Assembly: GCF_001625595.1 (NCBI RefSeq)
Contig: NZ_AUXT01000183.1
Coordinates: forward strand, 81,490 to 145,489
Length of the DNA: 64,000 nt
Source: Pseudoalteromonas luteoviolacea NCIMB 1942
GTDB taxonomy: Bacteria; Pseudomonadota; Gammaproteobacteria; Enterobacterales; Alteromonadaceae
Reading direction: 5' to 3'
Shown here: piece by piece, positions 38,267 to 48,615 of the stretch
Layout: each line of letters starts with the position of its first letter
Numbering within the stretch: the stretch's first letter is position 1
Notes under the pieces: model-generated
What the model was told of the DNA's origin: nothing
The model's database searches: none
What the model saw: only the letters and a program-made list of their open reading frames with translations
Program-made: the position numbers and the translations under genes

Positions 38267-38695
38267 TATTATTATGTATTTAGTTTTCTATATTATTCTT
38301 AACACGTATAAAAACACAAAATAGAGCAACGTTAAATCAGGTTCCTCATTAAAATATGCACCGGTCAAATATGACATATCATCCTACATTCAAAATGTAG
38401 GTGATTAAAATATATTAATGTTGAAAATAAAGGTTCCTAAAGCTTGATTAACTTAAGGTTTGAAGTAAATGATAAATCGCTTTCGCAAACGTTCGAGTAA
38501 CAGCCTATTAATTACACCAAATGCATGCTCAAGGGTAATCACTGGCGGTAAAACTATCGCTTTAATGTACTAAAACACGCGCCTTAACAATTTTGTGCTT
38601 AGTTCAGCAAAGCGTTTAAAATTCTGACATGCCCCTTTTCATGCTTCTAAAGTCCATTTAAACTGGCCATATCTCTTAGCAATGCAATTTGAAAA
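38267..38695. other. 429-bp intergenic stretch, no convincing gene
   Basis: The stretch separates divergent genes and must hold both promoters. The only structure I see is a perfect 8-bp hairpin with a 3-nt loop at 38383-38401 (CCTACATT CAA AATGTAGG). A 34-codon frame at 38469-38573 lacks any recognisable pattern. Confidence 0.5.
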
Positions 38696-39622
38696 ATGAT
38701 TTTAAACGAATTAACGCTCTGGGCTCAGTCTTCAAAAGCACAGCAGCTTGAGGCCATAAATGCCTTTATCGCAGAATACAAACTAGAACAAGACTTTGAA
38801 TTTGTAGGTCTAGAATCATTTCAATGTGGTGCACATCAGTACAACATTGGTGTATTCAAGCACCTAGTTACAGGTATGATTTTTCACTTGTTACCAGGCA
38901 GTCAAGCATTTAAGCCGGGTTTAAACCACCAACAATTCGAATACGTTAAAACGTATTATTCAATGGATTTAATTGAGTACTATCCGCTAGAGACATTGGA
39001 TACCAATGGGGAACCAGAAAGAGTCTCAATTGTGATCCCACCAATGCTCATGTCACGCTTTGCTATTACCGAGTCGGTGTGGATAAAACACAATGGCGTC
39101 ACGCTTCACAAAGAATATGGCGCAGATCATCCCATCGATGCTGTTGCGCGCCATGACATTCAGTCATGGGCATATAGACTCAAGTTATCTCTTCCCTCAG
39201 ATATGGAGTGGGAATACGCTTGCAGAGCAGGATCTAACACGCTCTTTTATTGGGGTGATGAACCTGATCCACAATTTTCATTCAAAGACCGTTTTGCAGG
39301 TATTGCACAAGGCTACCGCACATATGCAGAATCAGAACAATCACCTTGCAACGCATTTGGATTGCTAGGCATGATCGGCAACCAAGCCGAATGGGTGCTC
39401 GATGACATACCCCATTACAGGATGCCGCCGCAAGCTTACCCTCTTATCTTAGGAGGAAAGGATGACGGTTTAGATGGGATCTTAAGAGGTGGCTGGCATG
39501 ATTACAGCTGGAATTTTAACCGCTCCACCAGCCGTATTCGCTGTGGTGCTACTGATTCTCGCTGTAGTGGACGACTCGTGCTCAGACTCGCAGACCGAGC
39601 GCATTATTTGAAGATGAATTAG
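38696..39622 (+). CDS. FGE-sulfatase (SUMF1/EgtB/PvdO) fold protein
   Basis: 308 residues. The second half shows the formylglycine-generating-enzyme fold: LPSDMEWEYACRAGSNTLFYWGDEPD, CNAFGLLGMIGNQAEWVLDDIPHY, ILRGGWHDYSWNFNRSTSRIRCGATDSRC and RLVLRLA. The N-terminal 100 residues are unfamiliar. Family members modify cysteine or carry out iron-dependent sulfoxide chemistry; many are of unknown role. No sulfatase or ergothioneine partner lies near. Confidence 0.85.
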   Translation: MILNELTLWAQSSKAQQLEAINAFIAEYKLEQDFEFVGLESFQCGAHQYNIGVFKHLVTGMIFHLLPGSQAFKPGLNHQQFEYVKTYYSMDLIEYYPLETLDTNGEPERVSIVIPPMLMSRFAITESVWIKHNGVTLHKEYGADHPIDAVARHDIQSWAYRLKLSLPSDMEWEYACRAGSNTLFYWGDEPDPQFSFKDRFAGIAQGYRTYAESEQSPCNAFGLLGMIGNQAEWVLDDIPHYRMPPQAYPLILGGKDDGLDGILRGGWHDYSWNFNRSTSRIRCGATDSRCSGRLVLRLADRAHYLKMN

Positions 39623-39640
39623 AGAGCAATTAGTTGCAAT

Positions 39641-39669
39641 AAAAAACGCTGCAAAAGCAGCGTTTTTTA
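39641..39669. terminator. Bidirectional intrinsic terminator
   Basis: AAAAAACGCTG / CAGCGTTTTTT with a CAAAAG loop lies between the convergent FGE-fold gene and immunity-like gene, with A and T tracts on both sides, so it works in either direction. Confidence 0.88.
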
Positions 39670-39689
39670 TTGGTAAAGACACGCAAACC

Positions 39690-40580
39690 TTATTTTGCTT
39701 CTGCAATCCCTTTTTCAAACTTACCAGACAGTAGCCACTTCGGTAAGTAATCATTTTGATGTTGTGGTACATAGCCATATTTATCATGTGCTATACATAC
39801 AGGAGCCAGTAGCATAACTGGGAGCATGTGGTCTTTTAATTCTCGGTCATTTTTTTGGATATGGCTTTGGGCCTGAAAAGACTCAATCACCGCCTGTTCA
39901 AATGCATCTAAATCTTTATCCTGATTTAACTGACCCAATGCCCGCCATAAACTCAACTGAAAGCGATAGTCTCCTTCCAATAGCTCATCCATAATCGGCA
40001 TATTTTTATTATGTATGGCTTGATGATCTATTTCTTCATCCATTGCTGTATAAACGTATTCCAGATATGCCTCCTGAGCTCCCCTTGAATAACTATCCTT
40101 ATAGATCTCTGCAACGCTGTCAGTGGTGTAACTAAACAGTGTGTTAATACATGCTTGATCACGCATTATTATAGCCAGTGATAGTTGGTCGCAGAGCTCA
40201 TTCCTATCTATCCAGTTTGATACAGGTCGTCCAGTAAGCTGGATATCCGTTTCAAAAACACGCACATTCAACGTATCACCACTGGGCAAATTACGACCAG
40301 CTTGTGCATTCCTATAAATATCACACAAAAGCCTTAAATTAGAGATAAGTAGTAGTAGTTGTTCATTATTATTAAAGAATCTAAAATGCTGATAATTAGT
40401 TAATGCGATAACATTTACAGAGCTCGCTATACTATCCAAGGTCGCATAGGCACCAAGTTCACTCAATTGACTAAGGGCCCTCCCAATGTACCTTTGCCTA
40501 TCCCTCAAAACCATTTGGAAAACATTTTCATAAATACTTAAATCAGCATAATCTCTAGGGTAAATCTTTATATTTGTCAT
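39690..40580 (-). CDS. Probable immunity protein for the adjacent toxin (Imm49-like)
   Basis: 296 residues, soluble, helical and acidic, with no signal peptide. Its place directly after a polymorphic toxin gene (41-bp gap) is the main evidence for an immunity role. The helical repeat style (ALSQLSELGAYATLDSIASSVNVIALTNYQHFRFF, then YLEYVYTAMDEEIDH) and the end HMLPVMLLAPVCIAHDKYG resemble Imm49-type proteins, but I hold that name loosely. Other all-helical immunity families of nuclease toxins are possible. Confidence 0.65.
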   Translation of the reverse strand: MTNIKIYPRDYADLSIYENVFQMVLRDRQRYIGRALSQLSELGAYATLDSIASSVNVIALTNYQHFRFFNNNEQLLLLISNLRLLCDIYRNAQAGRNLPSGDTLNVRVFETDIQLTGRPVSNWIDRNELCDQLSLAIIMRDQACINTLFSYTTDSVAEIYKDSYSRGAQEAYLEYVYTAMDEEIDHQAIHNKNMPIMDELLEGDYRFQLSLWRALGQLNQDKDLDAFEQAVIESFQAQSHIQKNDRELKDHMLPVMLLAPVCIAHDKYGYVPQHQNDYLPKWLLSGKFEKGIAEAK

Positions 40581-40590
40581 ATATAAACCT

Positions 40591-40610
40591 TAAAAGGGGC
40601 CTCAGCCCCT
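40591..40610 (-). terminator. Terminator-like hairpin between toxin and immunity genes
   Basis: On the minus strand AGGGGC TGAG GCCCCT is followed by TTTT (plus-strand stem 40595-40610). It sits in the 41-bp gap upstream of the immunity-like start, with AAGG as ribosome site after it. It may attenuate read-through from the toxin gene. Confidence 0.5.
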
Positions 40611-40621
40611 AATTGTTATAC

Positions 40622-43600
40622 TTAACTCTTTTTCTTCGCTGCAATGTCAGGGTAGCGAGACACTATAATTTGCGCGGGGTTCCCGTGAGAATCGTATGTT
40701 TGCGAAACATGATAAAACTCTACAGGCTGATGTTTAATTGTCTCATACATATCCGAAATAGACTCATAAGCATTGTTAAACTCTGGGTCTGAAAATCTCC
40801 TTGGATCGTCTTCCATTCGTTTCAGCTTAGTTTCCATACTATTTAACAGACTATAATGATACTCCGCTGTTCCCTGTTGTGCGCGCTCTCCAGTACCTGT
40901 TAAGCGAGTCCCTAATGTCGCGCTGCCGCCTTTGTTTTCGATAACAGCATAGGTGATTCTACCATTTACATTAATCTCAACAATATCATCAAAGTTACTG
41001 TTAAGTGTACCGTCTGGGTATTCTTTTAAAATACTTTTGACAGTACCTCCTTTTTGGAAGGCAATATTCTCAACCGCAGCTTTACCGGCAATTGTACCGC
41101 CACGCTCGCTGTACTTTCCACCTTCAGATATCAAAGATTTATATTCTGGTAAATCTCTGTAGGTACCGGGGTATTGTGCTTGAAGCTCCTCTTTACGTGA
41201 CTCAATTCTGACTTTTGCATCGTTAACTTCTTGATAAGTATAGGTTGTACCATCCCTATCTGTTGCAGATTTATCGTTTACATTTAAGCCATGAGCGGCA
41301 AACGTTTTCGATTCAATTGGTTTACTCTTAATCGCTGGCTTGCCATCAATAACTGCGTTAAAAAGCTTTGTATCCGTATTAAATACTTTTTCCTGCGTAA
41401 ATGCATAGTCGTAAAAATCCCCCTGTGTTAACCTCGTGTTGGGGTTTAGTTTTAAAAACTCTTCCCAAGAAGCTTCTTTATTTTCCTTATCAAATCGAAC
41501 AAATGTGCCTGCTGGCGTCTCAACATTCGTGAGCTTAGCAGTACAGTTACTCGACATCGGTGTATATGCCGAGTAACCAGTCACTTGATAAGGGTCTATC
41601 TCATTTGAATATGTCGACGCTTCTGAGTATAAATCGCTATCACCATAAGCTTGGTACTGAGATGCCGAGCTTCGCCCTGCTCCACAAGGTCTAGGCGTCT
41701 CTTTTAAAACCACCATTCCTTCATTCTGGAACATGGCTTTACTTAAGTTAAGCTCTCTAACAGTTTTAGGTACTGCCGCAACACTCACTGCGATGTCTTT
41801 AGCAATCAGTAGACCTGAATATGTGCGTGAAACATCGTCAGGTGTTAACGTATCGCTACCTTTAGCCGCATATGCAACAGCTTGAGTATGGGCGTCAGCA
41901 ATTGATTGGTTGATTCTCTGCGCTAAAGGTGTCTTTTGATATATCAAATTGATCACCGATAGTACTGGAGCTTTTAAAATATCAATTGCAATTATTACAC
42001 CTTTAGCTTGCTCTATTTCATCTCCATATTTTGCTACAACGCCCGTGGCGAGTTCGTCAATTGGTTGACCTATTGGCTGCAGTATCTCTGTAACCTGTGC
42101 AACTAATCTTTGAGTTTCAGTTACATCACCTTGTAAGTTTTGCCCTATCGCTCGACGGTCAAAAACACTTGCTTCATCAAATTTATTCTGAATTCCAAAT
42201 GCTCTCATCATATACTTGGTACATCGTATTTCAACGGGGCACTCAAATTGGCCACCTAGCGTGGATAAACGATGCGTAGCAGTTTCTATAGCTTGTGAAA
42301 TTTCGTCAAAATCTACAATCTGATCAATTTCAGCAATTTGCTCATCGGTGAAATTTTCATCTTTTAGAGACTGAATGATTTCTGCTTTCATATCTTCCGC
42401 GTGCACCGCGTCAACAAAGCCTTCTGAACCATTGTTCTCTTTGGAAGCAAGCCTTTTTAAAGATTCCAAAGATCGATCGTTGACCGATAAGCCTGTTCCG
42501 TATTTGTCTTCTAGTCGACTTCCAAATTTCCTTGCCGTCATAACTAACTGAACTTCACGAATCAGATACTCTGAAAATTTATAGTTGATTACAGCTTTCA
42601 CTTGGTCGCTTGCTGTATTTGAAGCCATATTGATGACATCAGCACTTCCTCCAGCCAAGAACACAGTTAATGCAGTATATAATCGTGTTAACTCATCTGT
42701 GCTGTGCTTGTTTAAGAATCCCTGTGCAGGCCCTCGTGCAACATCATTATATATGTCCGCCATCAATGCTGGGTCAAGCCCAGAGGCATCAATCTCACGC
42801 AGTACATCATCTTTATATTTGCCGGAAAACTCTTTGAAATCTGCTAGGGAACCTTCGGCTTTAGCTTTAGTTACACCTATGTATCGCCCAACTACACTAG
42901 CACCAGCATTTATAACACAAGATTTTTCAGCTTCATCATTTTGAGGCGTGTTTGTTTGATGGTTAAGTACACCGATCAGACAGCCAGAAAAAGCATGAGC
43001 AACGTAGTTCATGGCGACTTCTGTATTGGAGTCACTAAAGACTTTCCACGTATCGTCAATCTTAGAAACAATTGCCTGACCAAGTTGCTGCGCTGCATAT
43101 GACTTAAGGCCCGAAATAATTTGCTCGTCCAAATCAGAGAAGCTACCGCCGTTAATCGCAGTTCTTACCGAAGCACTCATCGTGGTGTGTAAAATGGCAT
43201 CGGTAAGCATCGCTGGTATACCAAAGGTTTTGGTAATTGCTTCAGAAACACCAGGCAGATATTTGTCAGCCAATCCCGCCGTAACCATTGACGTGGCAAC
43301 ATTTTTAATTGTGTCTGAAGACAGCAAGTCTTTTACGGTACCATCAAGCCCACGGCCACTTGCAAGGCTGGTTGCAGCTTGCGTTGAAATGGCAATCACT
43401 CCCGCCGAAAACGCTTGTTGTCCAACGGCTGCTGTAATTGCTTTACCTACTGTAGTTGCACTGAGTGTTGCATTCGCCGAACCTACTAGCTCAAACCCGC
43501 CGGGTCCCATCGCAAATGATACAGCTATCGCAATAATCGCCATTGCTGCTGGCGACAATGAACGCGTAGTATCTACATTGTGGTAGTCTTTCAATGCCTC

Positions 43601-45592
43601 AAAAACAATATCTACAGAAGACGCATCAACGCATTCCTTATGTTTAAGCTGCAATTCTTTGTGTAAGTTATAACTACCATCAGATAAGTAGCCAAAGTCA
43701 AGTGACAAATCAGGAACTGGCGGGCAGCGTAGCGATGAATTCTCAGCCAACTGAGTCATCCATGCTAGACCCGTGTGTTTACTAAACTCTTGTTTAAGTT
43801 CTGCTAAAGTGGGATCTGGCTGACCATCAATTTTTGCTAACGCAAGTTCGATACCCTGAGATGCATTAATTTCAACACCACCAGTAATCGTGTTGTAGAT
43901 TGGACGCTCTCTTTGCTCTTGCTCCGTACGAGTTTTTATTCTAAATAGATTTTCTTTTTTAGAATGACGATAGTACTTATAGTTATCGCGCGCCAACAAC
44001 AGCTTAACTTTTCCTTCTTCAGCGGTGATTTTGGCACCATCTTGACTGCTAATATCTACACCTTGAAGCTCAATATCACCAAGCGTGGTACGGATGATGA
44101 CACCTTTACCAGCGTCAAGCGCCGCAGTCACCGCTATTTCAGTTAGTTCATTGATTTCATCGGTCGAGCTGCCATAGCTATCGTTAGCATAGTACGAGTC
44201 GCGATCAACATCGTTGACTATTGATACGCCGTTGCCAGCTATCAGTTCGAGCATGCCACTGTCTGCTAATAGTTGGGCGCCAGATATGCTTAATTTACCT
44301 TCCGCGAGTAATTTGATTGAGTCACCAGCTGTAAGTACAGATTGAAAGTAGCTGATACCTTCTTCTTTCGTATCGTACTGGCCAACTTTAAATGCACTAC
44401 TGTAGCTTAACGGCACGCTACCGATATTAATATTGCCTTGAGCATCTAAGGTTATACTGCCGCCTGCGGACAGTTTAGCGCCAATCAAGTTCAGGTCATC
44501 GAATGTTTTAATAGAGATGCCTTGCTTAGCATTGATTGATGTAACATTACCTAAATAATCTCTATATCCATGTGCATTTTTAAATCGATGAACTAATGTT
44601 TTTTGCTCGTAATTGCCAGCTACAATATTAACATTTCGTGCAGAGTTAATTTGGCCATAGTTATATAACGTTCCAGTGGCAACACCTTTTACGCCTCCCA
44701 TGCCATCGTCTATGTAGCTCACACCGGCATAGATACTCACATCAGAGTTGTCAATTGTTATGCTAGCTTTGTCACCAATCACTAAGTCATGAATCGTGCT
44801 AAATACAGTATCTCTTTGAAGTTTAAGGTCCGTGTTAGTAATATTTGCTGACTTGAAAGAAGCATTGGAACTTATAAACTCGACAGTATGAGAACCATCA
44901 ATACTTTGACTGTCGACAACGCTACTTTGTAAATGAACGACGGGTACCAAAACATACTCGCCACCAATATTGCGAGTTTCAGGCCAAATAAAGTCAAGCT
45001 TCAGAGTATCAGCGATCCCCTCTGGAAGAGTATCACCAAACACATAGGAGAAATTGGGTTGAATCGCCGCCTTTAATGCGTTTGCATAAAGCTGATTGAT
45101 CTGTTGCTGTTCAGATCTAAACGCATTTTTATAGTACGTTCTGCCAAGCAACCTTTTTATCTGATTACCGATCAGCTTGCGCTGAACAAAGTCATCACCC
45201 ACTTGTTTATGAAGCGGATAAATCACTCGCTCCTTTGGCACAAACACAGTAATTTCACCACTTACGGGGATCCAATCTGTTGCGATTTCACCAGGTAGTC
45301 TGTGTGTATACCCATCTTTAAGGCGAGTGTGAAACTCCTCTATCGTTTGATTCGTATATTCACTGGGTGGTTTAGCGATATATTTTGAACGCTCATATAA
45401 ATAAGCGCTAATTACAGAGCGCGCAAATAACTGCTCAGTAGTCAGCTCTTGGTTAATTTGCGCGTTTACTGCACTAGTTTGTGCTGCCGCTATACTTGGT
45501 AACGTAAGCTGCAACATCATAAAAAATGTCAAAGCGTAACTCGTAACTTTGTGCCAGCTAGAGCGCTTTATTGTTTCCATTGATGTATTCAT
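40622..45592 (-). CDS. CdiA-like central and toxin half, with own signal peptide and REase-fold C-terminus
   Basis: 1656 residues. A signal peptide of the extended kind (about 1-38, ending PSIAAAQ) precedes a segment matching the middle of CdiA proteins (LPEGIADTLKLDFIWPETRNIGGEYVLVPVVHL, about 185-225). Haemagglutinin-type beta repeats follow (about 240-560), then a hydrophobic DUF637-like region (about 670-930), a pretoxin region and a variable C-terminus. The last 150 residues contain FDDIVEINVNG (D1535/D1536) and VIENKGG (E1552, K1554), a PD-(D/E)xK nuclease pattern. It lacks the N-terminal TPS domain, which is encoded by the preceding gene 15 bp upstream. No CdiB-type transporter gene is in the window. 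Nuclease activity is inferred. Confidence 0.82.
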   Translation of the reverse strand: MNTSMETIKRSSWHKVTSYALTFFMMLQLTLPSIAAAQTSAVNAQINQELTTEQLFARSVISAYLYERSKYIAKPPSEYTNQTIEEFHTRLKDGYTHRLPGEIATDWIPVSGEITVFVPKERVIYPLHKQVGDDFVQRKLIGNQIKRLLGRTYYKNAFRSEQQQINQLYANALKAAIQPNFSYVFGDTLPEGIADTLKLDFIWPETRNIGGEYVLVPVVHLQSSVVDSQSIDGSHTVEFISSNASFKSANITNTDLKLQRDTVFSTIHDLVIGDKASITIDNSDVSIYAGVSYIDDGMGGVKGVATGTLYNYGQINSARNVNIVAGNYEQKTLVHRFKNAHGYRDYLGNVTSINAKQGISIKTFDDLNLIGAKLSAGGSITLDAQGNINIGSVPLSYSSAFKVGQYDTKEEGISYFQSVLTAGDSIKLLAEGKLSISGAQLLADSGMLELIAGNGVSIVNDVDRDSYYANDSYGSSTDEINELTEIAVTAALDAGKGVIIRTTLGDIELQGVDISSQDGAKITAEEGKVKLLLARDNYKYYRHSKKENLFRIKTRTEQEQRERPIYNTITGGVEINASQGIELALAKIDGQPDPTLAELKQEFSKHTGLAWMTQLAENSSLRCPPVPDLSLDFGYLSDGSYNLHKELQLKHKECVDASSVDIVFEALKDYHNVDTTRSLSPAAMAIIAIAVSFAMGPGGFELVGSANATLSATTVGKAITAAVGQQAFSAGVIAISTQAATSLASGRGLDGTVKDLLSSDTIKNVATSMVTAGLADKYLPGVSEAITKTFGIPAMLTDAILHTTMSASVRTAINGGSFSDLDEQIISGLKSYAAQQLGQAIVSKIDDTWKVFSDSNTEVAMNYVAHAFSGCLIGVLNHQTNTPQNDEAEKSCVINAGASVVGRYIGVTKAKAEGSLADFKEFSGKYKDDVLREIDASGLDPALMADIYNDVARGPAQGFLNKHSTDELTRLYTALTVFLAGGSADVINMASNTASDQVKAVINYKFSEYLIREVQLVMTARKFGSRLEDKYGTGLSVNDRSLESLKRLASKENNGSEGFVDAVHAEDMKAEIIQSLKDENFTDEQIAEIDQIVDFDEISQAIETATHRLSTLGGQFECPVEIRCTKYMMRAFGIQNKFDEASVFDRRAIGQNLQGDVTETQRLVAQVTEILQPIGQPIDELATGVVAKYGDEIEQAKGVIIAIDILKAPVLSVINLIYQKTPLAQRINQSIADAHTQAVAYAAKGSDTLTPDDVSRTYSGLLIAKDIAVSVAAVPKTVRELNLSKAMFQNEGMVVLKETPRPCGAGRSSASQYQAYGDSDLYSEASTYSNEIDPYQVTGYSAYTPMSSNCTAKLTNVETPAGTFVRFDKENKEASWEEFLKLNPNTRLTQGDFYDYAFTQEKVFNTDTKLFNAVIDGKPAIKSKPIESKTFAAHGLNVNDKSATDRDGTTYTYQEVNDAKVRIESRKEELQAQYPGTYRDLPEYKSLISEGGKYSERGGTIAGKAAVENIAFQKGGTVKSILKEYPDGTLNSNFDDIVEINVNGRITYAVIENKGGSATLGTRLTGTGERAQQGTAEYHYSLLNSMETKLKRMEDDPRRFSDPEFNNAYESISDMYETIKHQPVEFYHVSQTYDSHGNPAQIIVSRYPDIAAKKKS

Positions 45593-45607
45593 TCTTAGCC
45601 CTCTAAC

Positions 45608-48600
45608 TTATTTGTCATCTTCGCAATCCCAACATGGAGGCGGAGGAGGAGGATCAGTATCACCACCGCCATTACCTACATAAGTGATGGTCTTGGTCTT
45701 CAATGCACTGTAATTACCGCAGAGCGTTTCGCTGCCAAACGCAGAGCATGCCCTTACACGGAAATTAACCTGTCCGTTTTGCTTTTTAGTATAATTACGA
45801 CTCGTCGAGGTTATAGAAACAGTATGAGCTGATAGGCTAGTGTCTAACTGGAAATTCCCCCCTGGCAGTATTACATCACTCCACCTTAGACCAACGACAC
45901 CAGTCTTATCATCGTAGCTAATGTTATATGCCGTAGGAGTTTTGGGTTTAGTTGTTCTGAACGAGCTAAAAGTCATCGTTTTAGTTTTTAATTCATTAGG
46001 GCTATGGCCAATAATATGTTGATGTATCTGAGACATTCCACGATCGACATAGAATCGTTTATAGTAGCGCAACGTGATGTCTATATTTCCTGTAGAGCTG
46101 TTTGTAGATATTTCGTATGGTACAGAAGCCAGAGCATGTCCCCAGTAACCATCTACTTCACGAGTGTCACTACCAATACGCTGTTCCATTTTGCCAGCTG
46201 CTGCAAAGTTTCCAAGGTAGATTTCTATTAGATCAACCAGTTGTACATACGTTAAATCAGTACCCGGGATGTTCTCATTTTCAGCTACATTTTCTGCAAT
46301 ACTTTGAACGGACCATTGATAATCTTTTGGTAAGCAGAACTTGTCATAAATTGGGTCATTACCTGGATTTGCTTCTTCATGAATTTGACATTTGTAAACT
46401 GTAATTACGAGGTAGTCTGCAAGGTCAATTTTTTCAGTACGTACTTTAAACTCAATCATATTCCCCCAACGTTCTGAGGTCAGCGCATTGCCAGCCTTAA
46501 CAAATGCATCTTTTTGCTCCTGAATAAACTTGTCTTTGAATGCATTAACACTTTCAGTAAGATGAGCTTGTACAGCGATCTCTGTGGTTGCAGCAATTTT
46601 AGAGCTCAAGCCATATACATTATCCAAAAATGATGTGAACGTAGTTTGCGTATAGTTATCGAGAAAACTTTCAAGTGAACAGTGGCGTATAAAACATTCG
46701 GGTGTTAGGCCTGCGCCGACCGTATCGGTAATCATCACAGCTGCTGATGAAAAACTCGCATTATAAAAATCTGAACGGCCGTGAATTTGCATAAAGCTCA
46801 TATGATTGTTTAATTTAGTCGACTTATTTTGCGACAAAGGTGAAAGGTCAAACTTGCCAAAACTATACAATACCGCCATGGGAGAAGTTGCATCTACACT
46901 GGTATTAATGGTTGGAACGACATGTGCAGAGTGGTCTTCTTCTGCGCTTGTTTGCAATTTACGGGCAAAAATGTAGCCCGTCGTGTTGATTCTATATCTT
47001 TCGTTTTGAAAGTGAGGTGTATTAATAACAAACTCACCAGGGTTATCTAAACCAAAAATAGCACTGCTATTGAGAACATATTCTGTGGCAAGCACATTGA
47101 GCGAATTTTGCCCCGTAATACTCACCCTTCTGGAAGAGGCGTAATCAAGGTGGACATAACCATCCCAAATTTCCTCATTTTTTCTGGCCTTATAATAAGG
47201 GTTAATATTTTCAACTTGTTTAGCCGAAATAGACAGAATCGTTGCGTTTATATGAGCAGACAACTCCGTAGCTTTAACGCTTGGAGCATTAAAAGCATTG
47301 CTATTAAATATACCGTAATTCGCACTCGCATTTAAATCATCATCAAACTCTAAGTTGGATTTTTTAGTTATGCTGGGCGCAGTCTCTTGGCGTGAACCAT
47401 TGATAAAATAACTGGTTTCCAGCGACACCGCATTACCTAGAATTCGGCCTCCAAGGTGATTAAATAAAGCGTCATCCGATTGCGCATTCAACGTATGAGC
47501 ATAAAGCGCACCACGGTTATCAATCAACTTTGATGATAATTCCAATTTTCTCGTAGCTTCTATTGAGCCAGTGTTGTTGAATAAATTGTTTGCGACAACT
47601 TGTAAATTATGGCCTACGACAGCACCAGTATTGTGTATGTCGCTTCCCAACATATTCACACCCGTATCAGAAAATACTCTACCCGCATTTTTCACGGTGC
47701 CGTAGCCCGCTTTTTTGCTTATCGTAACGATATCTATGTTGCCAGTTGGTACAAAAAAGTTATCGTCAATATAATTGGATGCCACGATACTAGATTGCGT
47801 TGAAAGCAAAGAGCCTGAACCTATTGTAACTGGCCGTGCACTCACGATAGAGATTCCTGCACCATGTATATTCCCATAGAAGGTGTTTACAGATGACGTA
47901 GTCTCATCAGCGTCCACCACTTCATGGTCACCATAGTTCATTGTTAAAGGGCCAGCAAAAAAGCTAAATCCGCCATTTACCCCTACCAAACCCGATGAAC
48001 TAATCACGTGTTTTTCCCCTTGTTTTGAGGCTTTGAACAGGGAATGTATATAACCTGAGGTTGCAATAGTTTGAGCATGAAACTCGACGGATACTGCATC
48101 CGGAGCACTTAAATTATGTATATTTAAGGAGCCCAATGCTGTATTCGTCAGATGGGTGAGCTGAGTCATATTACTTGAAAGGGTCGTAGTACTTTTCGCA
48201 GCGGCAAAAGTGATTCTTGGAAATCCAGAAAATGAACAACCATTACAAGAAATACTCCCATTCACCCCATCCACAATAAAAACGATATTCGTTGAAATCG
48301 CGCCTGAAAGGAAAGATACGCTATCTGCCAAGGCTAATGTATCAGCATGAATTATAACGGTTTTTAATTGAGTATCTGAATCGTCGTTACCTAAACTAGT
48401 TGGATCTAGTATTGATAACGGTCGATCAGTAGAGAAAGTAGAAAAACGGTTGTATGAAATGCCGTTAGAGTTTGGAGAGGTGATAATTAACTTATCTTGA
48501 TCCCTGGATAAAAACGTATGCTGGATTGAGTATCTTTCGGTGTGATTGTCGAGGCTGACACAAACCAAATCGGACTAAACAGCAAAGTTAGTAGAGCAGA

Positions 48601-48615
48601 TTTTATTAGTTTCAT
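45608..48615 (-). pseudogene. CdiA-like TPS/filamentous haemagglutinin N-terminal half, frameshifted
   Basis: From ATG 48615 a clear signal peptide is encoded (MKLIKSALLTLLFSPIWFVSA), then STITPKDTQSSIR. That frame stops at codon 42. The rest is open in another frame from 48568 to 45608 (986 codons) and begins with the TPS secretion motif ITSPNSNGISYNRFSTF. One extra T in the T5 tract at 48510-48514 would join them. The body has filamentous-haemagglutinin repeats (NTGAVVGHNLQVVANNLFNNTGSIEAT), a Fn3-like segment near the end and a Pro-rich Cys tail (PPPPPPCWDCEDD). As written, export is lost. Slippage, phase variation or sequencing error are the options. Confidence 0.75.

Noticed and set aside
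38469..38573. 34-codon basic frame (MINRFRKRSSN...)
   Set aside because: It has a weak AAGG ribosome site but no signal, leader or family pattern; a frame of this size is expected by chance.
43182..43586. 134-codon plus-strand frame
   Set aside because: It is antisense to the hydrophobic DUF637-like region of the CdiA-like protein; the Ala/Val-rich translation mirrors that composition. The frame at 42585-42944 is the same case.
39690..48615. Rhs or type VI effector locus
   Set aside because: There are no YD repeats, PAAR or VgrG; the TPS motif, haemagglutinin repeats, CdiA middle motif and DUF637 region point to two-partner secretion.
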